Positions 29,252-37,814 of a DNA stretch of 64,000 nt are shown here, piece after piece (position 1 is the first letter of the stretch; each line of letters begins with the position of its first letter). Below the pieces are notes generated by a model that was not told where the DNA came from, made no database searches, and was given only the letters and a program-made list of their open reading frames with translations. The stretch covers positions 3,111,001 through 3,175,000 of the forward strand of contig NZ_CP146242.1 in assembly GCF_037039395.1 (NCBI RefSeq). Reading direction: 5' to 3'. The position numbers were made by a program, and so were the translations under genes. Origin of the DNA: Agrobacterium vitis. GTDB taxonomy: Bacteria > Pseudomonadota > Alphaproteobacteria > Rhizobiales > Rhizobiaceae.

Positions 29252-30823
29252 ATGACCGGTTATAGTGACGTCGATAAGCAGGAAGACCTGCATATCCTCC
29301 ATTCCATGGGCTATGCGCAGGAGCTGGAGCGGCGCATGAGTTCGTTCTCGAACTTTGCGATTTCCTTCTCGATCATTTGTATTGTGTCCGGCGGCATCAA
29401 TTCGCTGGCCCAGGCGACATCCGGGGCCGGTGGGGCGGCCATCGGTATCGGCTGGCCGCTGGGCTGCCTTATCTCCGGCGTTTTCGCGCTCGGCATGGCG
29501 CAGATCGCCTCGGCCTATCCGACCGCTGGCGGGCTTTATCACTGGGGCTCTATCCTCGGAAATCGGTTCACCGGCTGGGTGACGGCCTGGTTCAACCTGA
29601 TCGGCCTGGTCACGGTGCTCGGTGCTATCAATGTCGGCACCTGGGGCTTTTTCGCTGGCTCGATTGCCGGTTGGTTCGGCATTAATGTCGATACGACGAC
29701 GGCGGGCGGCTTTGCCAATCAGATCCTGTTCGTGGCCGCGATTACGGCGGTGCAGGCGCTGATCAACCATCTCGGCATCAAGCTCACCGCCAAGCTGACG
29801 GATCTCTCGGGTTACCTGATCTTCATCACCGCCATCGCGTTGACAATCGTCTGCCTGATCGGCGTGAAAGACTGGGATTTCTCGCGGATCTGGACCTTCA
29901 CCAATTATTCCGGCACGCCGGCTGGCGATGCGCCGGTCTGGCCGCAAACCGGCAGTGTCTGGTATATCTTTGCCCTCAGCCTGCTGTTGCCGATCTATAC
30001 GATCACCGGTTACGACGCCTCCGCCCATACCTCGGAGGAAACCATCAAGGCTTCGGAATCGGTGCCGAAGGGGATTATTTCCTCGGTTTTCTGGGCATCG
30101 CTGTTTGGCTACATCATGTTGCTGGCTTTCCTCCTGGCCATTCCCGATATGAATGAAGCCGCAGCCCAGGGCTGGAACGTGTTTTTCTGGACGCTGAACA
30201 GCATCACCAACCCGGTTGTCGCCAATATTCTCTATCTGGCGATTTTCGTTGCGCAGTTCATCTGCGGTCTGGCAACCGTCACTTCGGTATCACGGATGAT
30301 CTATGCCTTTTCGCGTGATGGCGGCCTGCCTGCGTCCAAGGCGCTTTCCAGCGTCAGCCCACGGTTCCGTACCCCTGCCACGGCGATCTGGGTCGGAGCG
30401 GTGCTGTCAGTGCTGTTCGTCTGGGGTGCGTCGCTTGTTACCATTGCCGGGGCCTCGGCCTATACGATTGTCGTGTCCTGCACGGTGATCTTCCTGTTCC
30501 TGTCCTTCGCCATTCCGATCGTGCTCGGCATGAAGGTGATCGGTACGGCGAAATGGCCAAAAATGGGGCCGTGGAACATGGGCATCGGCGCCTACAGGTT
30601 TGTCGGCCTGCTGGTCATCCTGGCCATGGTGGTCATTTTCATCATCGGCGTGCAGCCACCCAATCAGTGGGCGCTGTACATCACGGTCGGCTTCCTGGCA
30701 CTGACGGCGCTGATCTGGGTTCTGTTCGAGCAGCGCCGCTTCAAGGGGCCGCCGATTGGCGATGAAGTGGCAAAACGGCAGGCGGAAATTGCCGCTGCGG
30801 AAAAGGCTGTCGGTCAAGGCTGA
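29252..30823 (+). CDS. APC-superfamily amino-acid/amine permease
   Basis: The 523-residue product has twelve hydrophobic segments. The N-terminal ELERRMSSFSNFAISFSIICIVSGGINSL is the first helix of the amino-acid/choline transporter group, with GWPLGCLISGVFALGMAQIASAYPTAGGLYHWGS, the conserved AYPTAGGLYHW signature. LPIYTITGYDASAHTSEET is helix 6 with the unwound centre. The protein closely follows GABA/choline-type permeases (BAT1/UGA4-like) of soil bacteria. ATG at 29252 lies shortly after AACTGGGGGT. It is transcribed alone and divergent from the ABC importer, 850 bp away. Confidence 0.88.
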   Translation: MTGYSDVDKQEDLHILHSMGYAQELERRMSSFSNFAISFSIICIVSGGINSLAQATSGAGGAAIGIGWPLGCLISGVFALGMAQIASAYPTAGGLYHWGSILGNRFTGWVTAWFNLIGLVTVLGAINVGTWGFFAGSIAGWFGINVDTTTAGGFANQILFVAAITAVQALINHLGIKLTAKLTDLSGYLIFITAIALTIVCLIGVKDWDFSRIWTFTNYSGTPAGDAPVWPQTGSVWYIFALSLLLPIYTITGYDASAHTSEETIKASESVPKGIISSVFWASLFGYIMLLAFLLAIPDMNEAAAQGWNVFFWTLNSITNPVVANILYLAIFVAQFICGLATVTSVSRMIYAFSRDGGLPASKALSSVSPRFRTPATAIWVGAVLSVLFVWGASLVTIAGASAYTIVVSCTVIFLFLSFAIPIVLGMKVIGTAKWPKMGPWNMGIGAYRFVGLLVILAMVVIFIIGVQPPNQWALYITVGFLALTALIWVLFEQRRFKGPPIGDEVAKRQAEIAAAEKAVGQG

Positions 30824-30843
30824 ATGGCCTGACCTCATACGAA

Positions 30844-30874
30844 GAGGGGTCGCCCGGATCGGCGGCCTCTCTTT
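30844..30874 (+). terminator. Imperfect terminator after the permease gene
   Basis: AGAGG..CGCC and GGCG..CCTCT face each other around CGGATC, with CTTTG after the stem. The remaining region up to 31142 shows no gene; it contains two small stems (CCCGCATTCGGG and CAGATTTTCTG) near 31010. Confidence 0.4.
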
Positions 30875-31142
30875 GACTAAAGGAAAGCGTGAGGTGTTTT
30901 TCTTTTGAAATTTGAAATTGTGGTGGCGAAGCCAGTGATTTTCCCTTTTTGATTAGTAGTTATTTATATTAGATGCCCTACCATGGCTTGCGTGGGTGAG
31001 GAGGAAAGCCCGCATTCGGGAGGTTCAGATTTTCTGAGGTTTACACTGTGGTCAGGACGCGAGCAGCGGCATGACCCTCGCTATTCCTTTTTGCCTTTTC
31101 CGATCCCCTCTTCGATCCTCCGGTGGAAGGAGTGATGCGATC

Positions 31143-32288
31143 ATGAAAATCTTTGCGAATTGGAGTTATCCGACCGACATCAGGGTCGGGCGCGGTCGGA
31201 TAGAAGAGCTGGGTGAAGCCTGCAAATCTCTGGGTATGCGCAATCCGCTGCTGGTGACCGACCGAGGGCTGGCCTCGCTGGCTATTACCAGGGTGGCGAA
31301 GGAAACGCTGAGCGATGCTGGGCTGGACCATGCGCTGTTTGCCGATGTCGAACCCAACCCGACGGAGCTTAATCTGGAAGCCGGGCTGGTGGCTTTTCGG
31401 CAAGGCGGTCATGACGGCGTTGTCGCTTTTGGCGGCGGGTCGGGGATTGATCTCGGGAAATGCGTGGCTTTCATGGCTGGTCAGACCCGGTCTGTCTGGG
31501 ATTTCGCCGCTGGCACCGAGGGCTGGCGTGATGCCGACGAGTCGGCAATCCTGCCGGTCGTGACAGTGCCGACCACCGCGGGAACCGGTGCCGAAGTGGG
31601 GCGCACCTGCGTGATCACCAATACCGTCACCCACGTCAAGACTGCGATCTTCCATCCGAAAATGCTGCCGGCAATCGTCATTTGCGACCCGGAACTGACG
31701 GTTGGCATGCCAAAATCCATCACGGCTGGCACCGGTATGGATGCCTTTGCTCATTGCCTGGAAGCCTATTGTTCACCGGTCTATCATCCACTCGGCCAGG
31801 GTATCGCCATTGAGGGGATGCGCTTGGTCAAGGAGTTTCTGCCTAAGGCCTATCGTGATCCGGTGGACCTGGAAGCCCGGCTTAACATGATGTCGGCGGC
31901 GGTCATGGGGTCGATTGCCCTGCAAAAGGGGCTGGGGGCCATTCACGCGCTGTCGCACCCTATCGGTGCGGTCTATAATACCCATCACGGCACAACCAAT
32001 GCCGTGCTCATGCCGATGGTGGTATCTTTCAACCGTAAGGCCATAGAGCGCAAGATCGAGAAATTGGCGGGCTATCTGGAAATCCAGGGTGGCTTCGATG
32101 GTTTCCATGATTTTCTGATGGTGTTTCGCGAGGATCTCGCCATTCCGCATAATCTAAGTGAGCTTGGCGTGCCGGGTGATCGGCTGGACGACCTGGCCGC
32201 CATGGCGATCCGCGATGCAAGTGCTGCGAGCAACCCCGTCAAGATGACTTTGGAAAATACCACCGCATTGCTGGCGGAATGTTTTTGA
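31143..32288 (+). CDS. Iron-containing (group III) alcohol dehydrogenase
   Basis: The 381-residue product has the Rossmann part with FGGGSGIDLGKCVAFM (about residues 97-112), then PTTAGTGAEVGRTCVIT, and the metal site: ICDPELT, GMDAFAHCLEAY, GAIHALSHPIGAVYNTHHGTTNAVLMP. The Asp in GMDAFAHC and the three His in HCLEAY, HALSHP and HHGTTN are the iron/zinc ligands. Members oxidise or reduce short-chain alcohols, diols or hydroxy acids with NAD(P). The ATG at 31143 has GGAAGGAG upstream; an in-frame ATG at 31071 would add a non-conserved leader. The gene stands alone between a permease and parA; its substrate is unknown. Confidence 0.9.
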   Translation: MKIFANWSYPTDIRVGRGRIEELGEACKSLGMRNPLLVTDRGLASLAITRVAKETLSDAGLDHALFADVEPNPTELNLEAGLVAFRQGGHDGVVAFGGGSGIDLGKCVAFMAGQTRSVWDFAAGTEGWRDADESAILPVVTVPTTAGTGAEVGRTCVITNTVTHVKTAIFHPKMLPAIVICDPELTVGMPKSITAGTGMDAFAHCLEAYCSPVYHPLGQGIAIEGMRLVKEFLPKAYRDPVDLEARLNMMSAAVMGSIALQKGLGAIHALSHPIGAVYNTHHGTTNAVLMPMVVSFNRKAIERKIEKLAGYLEIQGGFDGFHDFLMVFREDLAIPHNLSELGVPGDRLDDLAAMAIRDASAASNPVKMTLENTTALLAECF

Positions 32289-32464
32289 AAATCTGGCTCC
32301 AGCTTACGGCAAGCAAGGTAACCTAGAATTTCATTCACAAGAACTGATATATGTCATTTGCTATTTATTAACCATTTTTAGCAAGGATGTATTAACCGGG
32401 CGCCATGAACAGTCGGGTGCCTGTCAGAGCGATGAGTGGCTCAATCATAGCATCGAGGACACCA

Positions 32465-33181
32465 ATGCCAGTCATCTCATTTGCCAATGCCAAAGGCGGC
32501 GCGGGTAAAACCACAGCAGCACTGCTGCTTGCCACAGAACTTGCCCATCAGGGCTACCGGATCTGTATTCTCGATGCCGATCCGCAGCGCTGGATTACCC
32601 AATGGTCGGAAGCCGCCGGGTTGCAGCACAATATCGAAGTCATTTCCGAAGTCAGCGTTGGATCATTGCAGGGCCATATCCGCGAAGGCCGCAAAACCGC
32701 CGATTACGTTATCATCGACCTGGCCGGTGCGCGTGACGCCATCGTTACCATGGCGATCGGGCTTTCCGACCATGTGATGATTCCCGTTCAGGGCTGTGCC
32801 ATGGACGCCAAGGGGGCCGCCCAGATCCTCGACCTGATCGAACAGATGCGGATTGCCGGTAATCTGGTTATTCCGCATTCGGTGGTTCTGACGCGGGTCG
32901 CCTCGATGGTCACCACACGGGCGCTTCTTGCTATCAAGGGCCTGCTGGCGGCGCGTGGGGTGAATGTCATCAATACGCCGATTGCCGAGCGCAATGCTTT
33001 CCGGGATATTTTCGAGACTGGCGGCACGGTCTATTCGATGGACCCGGCCAAGGTCAGCAATCTGGATAAGGCCCAGGACAATTCACGCGCCTTTGCTGCG
33101 GAAGTCGTGCATTTGTTGCCGGTAAAAGTGGTACGAAGCCTGCGCCCGCGCCTTTTGCGGCTGATCGGTGATGCCGCCTGA
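32465..33181 (+). CDS. ParA/MinD-family ATPase, VirC1-like
   Basis: The 238-residue product starts MPVISFANAKGGAGKTTAAL, with the deviant Walker A KGGAGKTT at residues 9-16. It continues with CILDADPQRWITQW (Walker A'), YVIIDLAGARDA (switch II) and TRVASMVTTRALLAIKGLL. Order and length match VirC1-type and chromosomal ParA relatives that work without an adjacent ParB. No parB or partition site is next to it. ATG at 32465 is at the start of the first strand; ATG at 32405 is also in frame and would add 20 residues. The role may be in positioning or conjugative DNA handling, which the sequence cannot settle. Confidence 0.88.
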   Translation: MPVISFANAKGGAGKTTAALLLATELAHQGYRICILDADPQRWITQWSEAAGLQHNIEVISEVSVGSLQGHIREGRKTADYVIIDLAGARDAIVTMAIGLSDHVMIPVQGCAMDAKGAAQILDLIEQMRIAGNLVIPHSVVLTRVASMVTTRALLAIKGLLAARGVNVINTPIAERNAFRDIFETGGTVYSMDPAKVSNLDKAQDNSRAFAAEVVHLLPVKVVRSLRPRLLRLIGDAA

Positions 33182-33204
33182 GACTTGTAATTGATATAAG
33201 CCAT

Positions 33205-33246
33205 AAAAAACGCCCTGCTGCGACACCTGTCGGCAGGGCGTTTTCT
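33205..33246. terminator. Bidirectional terminator between parA and the L,D-transpeptidase
   Basis: AACGCCCTGC (33209-33218) pairs with GCAGGGCGTT (33233-33242), with an A-run to the left and T-run to the right. It serves both convergent genes. Confidence 0.9.
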
Positions 33247-33267
33247 TGTGTTTAAAATTGACGGCTA

Positions 33268-34605
33268 TCAGTCCACGAATTCAACGGTAACGCCAGGCTG
33301 CACCATCTTGGCCAGTTCCGTTGCATCCCAATTGGTCAGGCGGATACAGCCATGGCTCTGGGTGCGACCGATTTTCGAGGGCTCCGGTGTGCCGTGGATG
33401 CCGTAGGTTGGCTTGGACAGGGCGATCCAGACGGTGCCGACCGGGCCATTTGGGCCTGGCGGAATATTCAGCACCTTGTCATTGGCACCCTGCTGGAAAT
33501 TGACCTTCGGATTATAGGTATAGCCGGGATCGAACGCGACGCGCTGCACCTGCACGGTGCCGGATGGCGATGGCGTGTCATTGGAGCCGATGCTGGCCGG
33601 ATAGGCGGTGATCAACTGGCCATCCTCACCATACGCCAGAACCTGTTTGCGGCCCTTGTCGGCAACGATGCGGGCAACCCGTCCGCTATGGGGCTGGCCG
33701 ATGCTGACCACTTTGACCGTGCTGCCGGGAACAGTGAAATCGACACCGGGATTGAGCGCTTTCAAATACCCCTCATCCATGTGGAACTTCTCAGCCAGCA
33801 TTTCGGTCGTGGATGTATAGCCAAGCGACGGCATCGCTGCCTTCTGGCTGTAATCCTCAGGGATTTCCGCCACATAGGGGCCAGCGGCGTCGGCAGCGGT
33901 CAGCGTGTAGCTGGTGAAGGGCAGGCCGCCATTCATACGCAACCGCTCCACTATGGCGTCGGTGTCGTTAGGGTTCAGCGTTTCGCCGGTCTTCTGCTGC
34001 CAGGCCTCCAGCGCCTTTTGCACATTCATGCCCATATGGCCGTCGATAGCGCCCGGCGAAAACCCTTCGCGGGCAAGAAAGACCTGAAGCGCGGTGATTT
34101 CCGGCTTGGCCTTGCCGCTGCTGCCAAGCGTCGAAGGCGCTGCGGTCGAGGGGGAAGCAGGCCGTGCCAGGGCATCGTCGCTCACTGACGGATCGTGGTT
34201 GACGTTTTGCGGATAGCCCTCGCCGAGCGGCTGGCGCTCAACGGGCTGATCCTCTGGAATGCCGCCGGTTGCCATGTCTTCATCGTCGTAGCCGCCACCG
34301 GATGGGGCAGGCGGATAGTAGTCACTGGTATTACTGTTGCGGTTGGGGCGCCCATAAACCATGTCGGCAGGCATTTCAGTCGCAATCAGATTGCCGGAGC
34401 GGTCGATCAACACCGTGCGGCCCATGCGGTCGCGGCTGATCATCACCGAGCCCTGTTCGGGTACGAAATCCAGAACCTCGCCTGAGGGGGTAATCAGCAC
34501 CGTATTCGCGTTCTGCCCCGTATAGGGGCTGCGCGCCAGCGCAGGCTGCGACACGGTTGAGAGAAGCGCGACGACGATGAGACCAGTTTTCCAAAGCGGC
34601 TGCAC
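33268..34605 (-). CDS. L,D-transpeptidase (YkuD) family protein
   Basis: The 445-residue product has a signal peptide (LIVVALLSTVSQPALA, then RSPYTG). After a Pro/Ser/Gly-rich region comes a peptidoglycan-binding-like helix set (ITALQVFLAREGFSPGAIDGHMGMNVQKALEAWQQ) and the catalytic YkuD domain: KVLNIPPGPNGPVGTVWIALSKPTYGIHGTP and the active-site motif SHGCIRL near residue 417. These enzymes make 3-3 cross-links in peptidoglycan or attach outer-membrane proteins to it, which is the main mode of envelope linkage in rhizobia. GTG at 34605 with GGAAAG seven bases upstream is the best start; a TTG 13 codons earlier is in frame. The gap from 34606 to 35001 shows no gene. Confidence 0.9.
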   Translation of the reverse strand: MQPLWKTGLIVVALLSTVSQPALARSPYTGQNANTVLITPSGEVLDFVPEQGSVMISRDRMGRTVLIDRSGNLIATEMPADMVYGRPNRNSNTSDYYPPAPSGGGYDDEDMATGGIPEDQPVERQPLGEGYPQNVNHDPSVSDDALARPASPSTAAPSTLGSSGKAKPEITALQVFLAREGFSPGAIDGHMGMNVQKALEAWQQKTGETLNPNDTDAIVERLRMNGGLPFTSYTLTAADAAGPYVAEIPEDYSQKAAMPSLGYTSTTEMLAEKFHMDEGYLKALNPGVDFTVPGSTVKVVSIGQPHSGRVARIVADKGRKQVLAYGEDGQLITAYPASIGSNDTPSPSGTVQVQRVAFDPGYTYNPKVNFQQGANDKVLNIPPGPNGPVGTVWIALSKPTYGIHGTPEPSKIGRTQSHGCIRLTNWDATELAKMVQPGVTVEFVD

Positions 34606-35001
34606 GGGTGATCTTTCCGGTTGGTTTCTTGCATAACGCCCCAAACCCTATCCGGTTCAGGGGAAATCGAGGCGCTTGCGCCAAAGCATGGACAATTGCT
34701 TATCATGCGCTGAGACACCGTAATTTTGACGCTAATATGGAAAAATGAAAACGAAGTGAAGAAACTGTTAAACCTCCGTGCCTCTATCCAAGCGGAGGCC
34801 TCAACCAAGCTTGCAAAAATCGATGTATAAACAATGATCTAGCGCATGATAGGGCGGAAGACGTGAATGCGGTAGTCCATCCGAATTAACAGAGTTTTAC
34901 ACGGGAAAAGCTTAGGCTGCCGGGTTTTTACACGGTCTAGGACATGGCATAGGCCGCTATTGGCGCGCTAATGCTGTGCGGATTGCAGGAGGAGACGAAT
35001 C

Positions 35002-35832
35002 ATGAAGCTACAGGCAGCCAAGGGTCCAATCGTTGAACTGGACCCGACGTCGGTTATGGATATTCGCACCTTGATCATCGATGGTGTCGATCTGTCGCCG
35101 CACCGCGCCATCCCGGATGATGGCGATCCGCGCATCGACCATTCGCTTGAAGGTTTTCTCTTCACCTGCGGCCCTGACCATATCCGGCACCCGGAACCGA
35201 TTGGCGGTGGCAGCGGACGTCGCTATCCGCTGCATGGTTCGTTTTCATCACATCCAGCCACGATCCTTCACCAAAGCGACAGTGAGTGCCGGGCTGAAAT
35301 TCCGGTAATTCATGCCGATGGCGGCCAGTCGCTTCTGGAGCGACATTGGCGCATCGATGCGCAAACCGGTATTGTCGCGCTGCGCGACCGGATCACCAAT
35401 AGCGGCCATGCGCCGTTTCCCGCCATGCTGATGTATCACATGAATGTCGCGGCAAAACTGTTCGACGACGCGGTGCGGATGGAAGGCGCAATGCTTGACG
35501 ATGGCGATTTCGGCTGGCGTTTCGGCGCGGAGCCGGGCGGGGTGTTCTGCGTCGCCGCCAACGGCGACAAGGCAGGAGCGGATGGCTGGGCGGAGTTTCG
35601 GCTTGGCCCAATCGCCTCGGTTGGCGGGCTGACGCTGGTGGTACGTTTCGACACGGCAAGCCTGCCATTCCTGCAAATCTGGCGCAACCAGCAGGCACCC
35701 GCCAATGTGGTGGGCATCGAGCCGGTCACGCATCGCTGGGTTGGACGTGACGATCTCGCCAAGGGTGGCGAACTCGACATGCTGGCACCTGGCGAGAGCC
35801 GTGAATTCGGACTGGATTTCTTCTTCGTATGA
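35002..35832 (+). CDS. Aldose-1-epimerase-like protein (DUF4432 type)
   Basis: The 276-residue product is rich in beta strands and follows the galactose-mutarotase-like sandwich: DVRTLI-type MDIRTLIIDGVDLSPHR, RRYPLHGSFSSHPATIL, FPAMLMYHMNVAAKLFDDA and TLVVRFDTASLPFLQIWRNQQ, VVGIEPVTHRWVGRD. His in LHGSFS and YHMN correspond to positions often used for catalysis. It ends in a strand with FGLDFFFV. The role is uncertain: it may be a mutarotase or a non-catalytic sugar-binding protein. AGGAGGAG eight bases upstream of the ATG is a very strong ribosome site. Confidence 0.8.
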   Translation: MKLQAAKGPIVELDPTSVMDIRTLIIDGVDLSPHRAIPDDGDPRIDHSLEGFLFTCGPDHIRHPEPIGGGSGRRYPLHGSFSSHPATILHQSDSECRAEIPVIHADGGQSLLERHWRIDAQTGIVALRDRITNSGHAPFPAMLMYHMNVAAKLFDDAVRMEGAMLDDGDFGWRFGAEPGGVFCVAANGDKAGADGWAEFRLGPIASVGGLTLVVRFDTASLPFLQIWRNQQAPANVVGIEPVTHRWVGRDDLAKGGELDMLAPGESREFGLDFFFV

Positions 35833-35935
35833 GAACTGGCGCGTCTGGAATCCGCTTGCGGCGTTGACGCCCCGGTATCCACATCGTAAATGTTTGGCCG
35901 GTTTCGATTAAGCCGGTTTTGAAAAGGATGCGACG

Positions 35936-36271
35936 ATGAATATCAGGCCGATCAACGAGGAATATTCCGTCAGCGGTCAGATCAGTCTCGATGATCTGGA
36001 TGATATCAAGGCGCTGGGCTTTAAATCCATCGTTTGCCATCGCCCGGATGGCGAAGAGCCCGGCCAGCCGGACTTTGGCGCCATTGCTGCGCGGGCCGAA
36101 GAGCTGGGGCTTGCCATTCGCCATATTCCGGTCGGCCCGATGGGGGTCACGCCGGATGCCGTCGCCGCCATGGTCGACGCGCTTGATGATCTGGAGCGCC
36201 CGATGCTCGGCTATTGTCGTTCCGGTGCCCGCTCTACGGCGACCTACGAACACAGCTTGCGCCAGCGTTAA
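35936..36271 (+). CDS. DUF442 (beta-lactamase hydrolase-like, BLH) phosphatase-fold protein
   Basis: The 111-residue product is one DUF442 domain (TIGR01244 type): INEEYSVSGQISLDDLDDIKALGFKSIVCHRPDGEEPGQPDFGAI, then HIPVGPMGVTPDAVAAMV and the P-loop CRSGARSTATYEHS. The CxxGxR-type loop (Cys about residue 94) matches the dual-specificity phosphatase/rhodanese-like active site. In rhizobia and Xylella a BLH domain is fused to a sulphur dioxygenase in sulphide detoxification (BigR regulon). Here it stands alone. GGATG lies shortly before the ATG. A terminator follows. Confidence 0.85.
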   Translation: MNIRPINEEYSVSGQISLDDLDDIKALGFKSIVCHRPDGEEPGQPDFGAIAARAEELGLAIRHIPVGPMGVTPDAVAAMVDALDDLERPMLGYCRSGARSTATYEHSLRQR

Positions 36272-36290
36272 GCGGTCAAAAAACTTTCCC

Positions 36291-36318
36291 ACGCTGCGGC
36301 AAAGTCCGCAGCGTTTTC
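36291..36318 (+). terminator. Rho-independent terminator after the DUF442 gene
   Basis: ACGCTGCGG (36291-36299), loop CAAAGT, CCGCAGCGT (36306-36314) and then TTTTC. Confidence 0.88.
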
Positions 36319-36346
36319 GTGTTTCACAACCTCAAGGAGATATTCC

Positions 36347-36688
36347 ATGTCCATCAAGCGTATCGAGCCCGGCAAGCGTATGAGCGGTGCTGTCGTCCAT
36401 GGCAATACCGTCTATCTGGCTGGCCAGGTCGGCGAAGGCACTGGCGTCACCGAACAGTCCAAGTCGGCGCTGGCCGAAGTGGATCGCCTGCTGGCCGCTG
36501 CCGGTTCCGACAAGTCGAAGATCCTGCAAACCATCATCTACCTCTCCGACATGTCCACCTTCGCTGAAATGAACGCTGTCTGGGAAGCCTGGATCGACCC
36601 CGCCAACCCGCCAGCCCGCGCCACCAGCCAGGGCGCTTTGGCGACGCCGGATTACAAGGTCGAGTTCATCGTGACGGCTGCGATTTAA
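36347..36688 (+). CDS. RidA/YjgF family enamine deaminase
   Basis: The 113-residue product belongs to the RidA family: RMSGAVVHGNTVYLAGQVGEGTGVTEQSKSALAEVDRLLAAAGSDKSKILQTIIYLSDMSTFAEMNAVWEAWI and a final DYKVEFIVTAAI. The family hydrolyses reactive 2-aminoacrylate and other enamines/imines. The usual Arg in the ARAT(S) motif is present (PARATSQ, about residue 92), but the C-terminal Glu site is replaced by EFIVTA, so it belongs to the RutC-like or Rid subgroup rather than archetypal RidA. AAGGAGAT stands before the ATG. It is flanked by terminators on both sides. Confidence 0.87.
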   Translation: MSIKRIEPGKRMSGAVVHGNTVYLAGQVGEGTGVTEQSKSALAEVDRLLAAAGSDKSKILQTIIYLSDMSTFAEMNAVWEAWIDPANPPARATSQGALATPDYKVEFIVTAAI

Positions 36689-36705
36689 GGCCTGCATTTA
36701 ACCTT

Positions 36706-36735
36706 GAAGGCCGGTGGAAGCCGGCCTTCTTGTTT
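36706..36735 (+). terminator. Rho-independent terminator after the RidA gene
   Basis: GAAGGCCGG (36706-36714), loop TGGAAG, CCGGCCTTC (36721-36729) and a T-rich tail TTGTTTGT. Confidence 0.85.
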
Positions 36736-36741
36736 GTATAT

Positions 36742-37215
36742 TTAGGCTGCTGGTGGTGGAAAATGCAGTCCGCCTGCAATCCTGTTCCATGCATTGATAT
36801 TGGCAATGGCAACAGTGAGATTAATGGCTTCTTCTTCGCTGAAATCTCTGAAAAGCGCGATGTAATCATCGTTTGTTGTACGGTGTGTTGCCATGGTTGT
36901 GATCTGTTCGGCCCACAAAAGCGCTGCTCTTTCCCTGGCTGAATAAACGCTTGCGTCTCGCCATGCGACCAGCAGATCAAGCTTTTGCATGTCCAAGCCA
37001 ATCCGGCGCGCGACATTGAGATGGAGTTGCGTGCAAAACGCGCATCCATTGATCTGTGACACCCGCAATTTTACCAGTTCCGTCAGTTCCTTTTCGAGGC
37101 CGCTGTCATCGACGGCTTTTCCCATTGCTAAAAGCGCAGCATGGGCGGCCGCTGACGTCTGGCGAAAGTGCTCATAGGTCATGTTCTGCGGTTCTGGGTC
37201 ATTTGAATTTGTCAT
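36742..37215 (-). CDS. AhpD-like carboxymuconolactone-decarboxylase family protein
   Basis: The 157-residue product has the AhpD-type core: LEKELTELVKLRVSQINGCAFCTQLHLNVARRIG, with the redox CxxC pair (CAFC, about residues 59-62) and the His three residues later (TQLH). The helix ALLWAEQITTMATH and the later EEAINLTVAIANINAWNRIA complete the family pattern. Such proteins act as small peroxidase reductases or stress proteins. It is divergent from a MarR regulator across 62 bp containing a palindrome, so it is probably controlled by it. The start ATG at 37215 has no strong ribosome site; ATG at 37182 is an alternative. Confidence 0.87.
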   Translation of the reverse strand: MTNSNDPEPQNMTYEHFRQTSAAAHAALLAMGKAVDDSGLEKELTELVKLRVSQINGCAFCTQLHLNVARRIGLDMQKLDLLVAWRDASVYSARERAALLWAEQITTMATHRTTNDDYIALFRDFSEEEAINLTVAIANINAWNRIAGGLHFPPPAA

Positions 37216-37235
37216 ATTGGGTGGGCCCGATTTTA

Positions 37236-37262
37236 ATGTTATTATCAGTGTACGAATAACAT
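37236..37262. promoter_or_regulatory. Inverted repeat, candidate MarR operator
   Basis: ATGTTATT (37236-37243) and AATAACAT (37255-37262) form a perfect inverted repeat with an 11-bp spacer, in the middle of the 62-bp divergent intergenic region. Confidence 0.65.
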
Positions 37263-37277
37263 ATCAGGGCTCTTATA

Positions 37278-37754
37278 ATGTGCAAGACGCAAAACGATTC
37301 AGCCCTGCCTGAGGCTGGGCAAGGGAAACGGGGTGAGGATGGATATTTGGGCTACCTGCTGCGCCAAGGGGCAAATGCCTATCGAAACCGCGTCGAGCAG
37401 GATTTGGATGACCTCCATCTAACCCAGCCGCAGTTTTCCGTCCTGACCATGCTGGCTGCCTATCCCGGACATTCCAGCGCGGATATGGCCCGCTTATCGC
37501 TGCTGACACCGCAGACCATGACCGTGATCGTCGCCAATCTTATGAAGGCAGGGCTTGTGGAGCGGCGACCGCATCCCATTCATGGACGCATTCAGCAACT
37601 CGATTTAACCGAAATCGGGCATCATCGTCTGAATGAGGCAAAGAAACGTGTCTATGCCCTTGAAAATGAATTGATAACCGGTCTTTCGCAGAATGATGAA
37701 ACCGTTATTCGCTGCTGGCTGGTGCGGCTTGCCGCAATGGCCTCTCCAGCATGA
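37278..37754 (+). CDS. MarR-family transcriptional regulator
   Basis: The 158-residue product has the MarR winged helix: LGYLLRQGANAYRNRVEQDL, LTQPQFSVLTMLAAYPGHSSADMARLSLLTPQTMTVIVANLMKAGLVERRPHPIHGRIQQLDLTEIGHHRL. The recognition helix is TPQTMTVIVANLMKAG and the wing is RPHPIHGRIQQLDLT. No Cys of the OhrR type is near the start of the core, apart from Cys2 which is unlikely to serve. It probably represses itself and the divergent AhpD-like gene, in response to a phenolic or oxidising signal. Confidence 0.9.
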   Translation: MCKTQNDSALPEAGQGKRGEDGYLGYLLRQGANAYRNRVEQDLDDLHLTQPQFSVLTMLAAYPGHSSADMARLSLLTPQTMTVIVANLMKAGLVERRPHPIHGRIQQLDLTEIGHHRLNEAKKRVYALENELITGLSQNDETVIRCWLVRLAAMASPA

Positions 37755-37814
37755 TGCGGAGAGACCATTGCCAAGCTTTGCTTCTAGGGTGATGGCTGTC
37801 ATTTCAAAGCGTTA

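Noticed and set aside
29132..30028. 298-codon minus-strand frame opposite the amino-acid permease
   Set aside because: Charged, low-complexity translation (many R, D, G) opposite clear membrane helices; a shadow frame.
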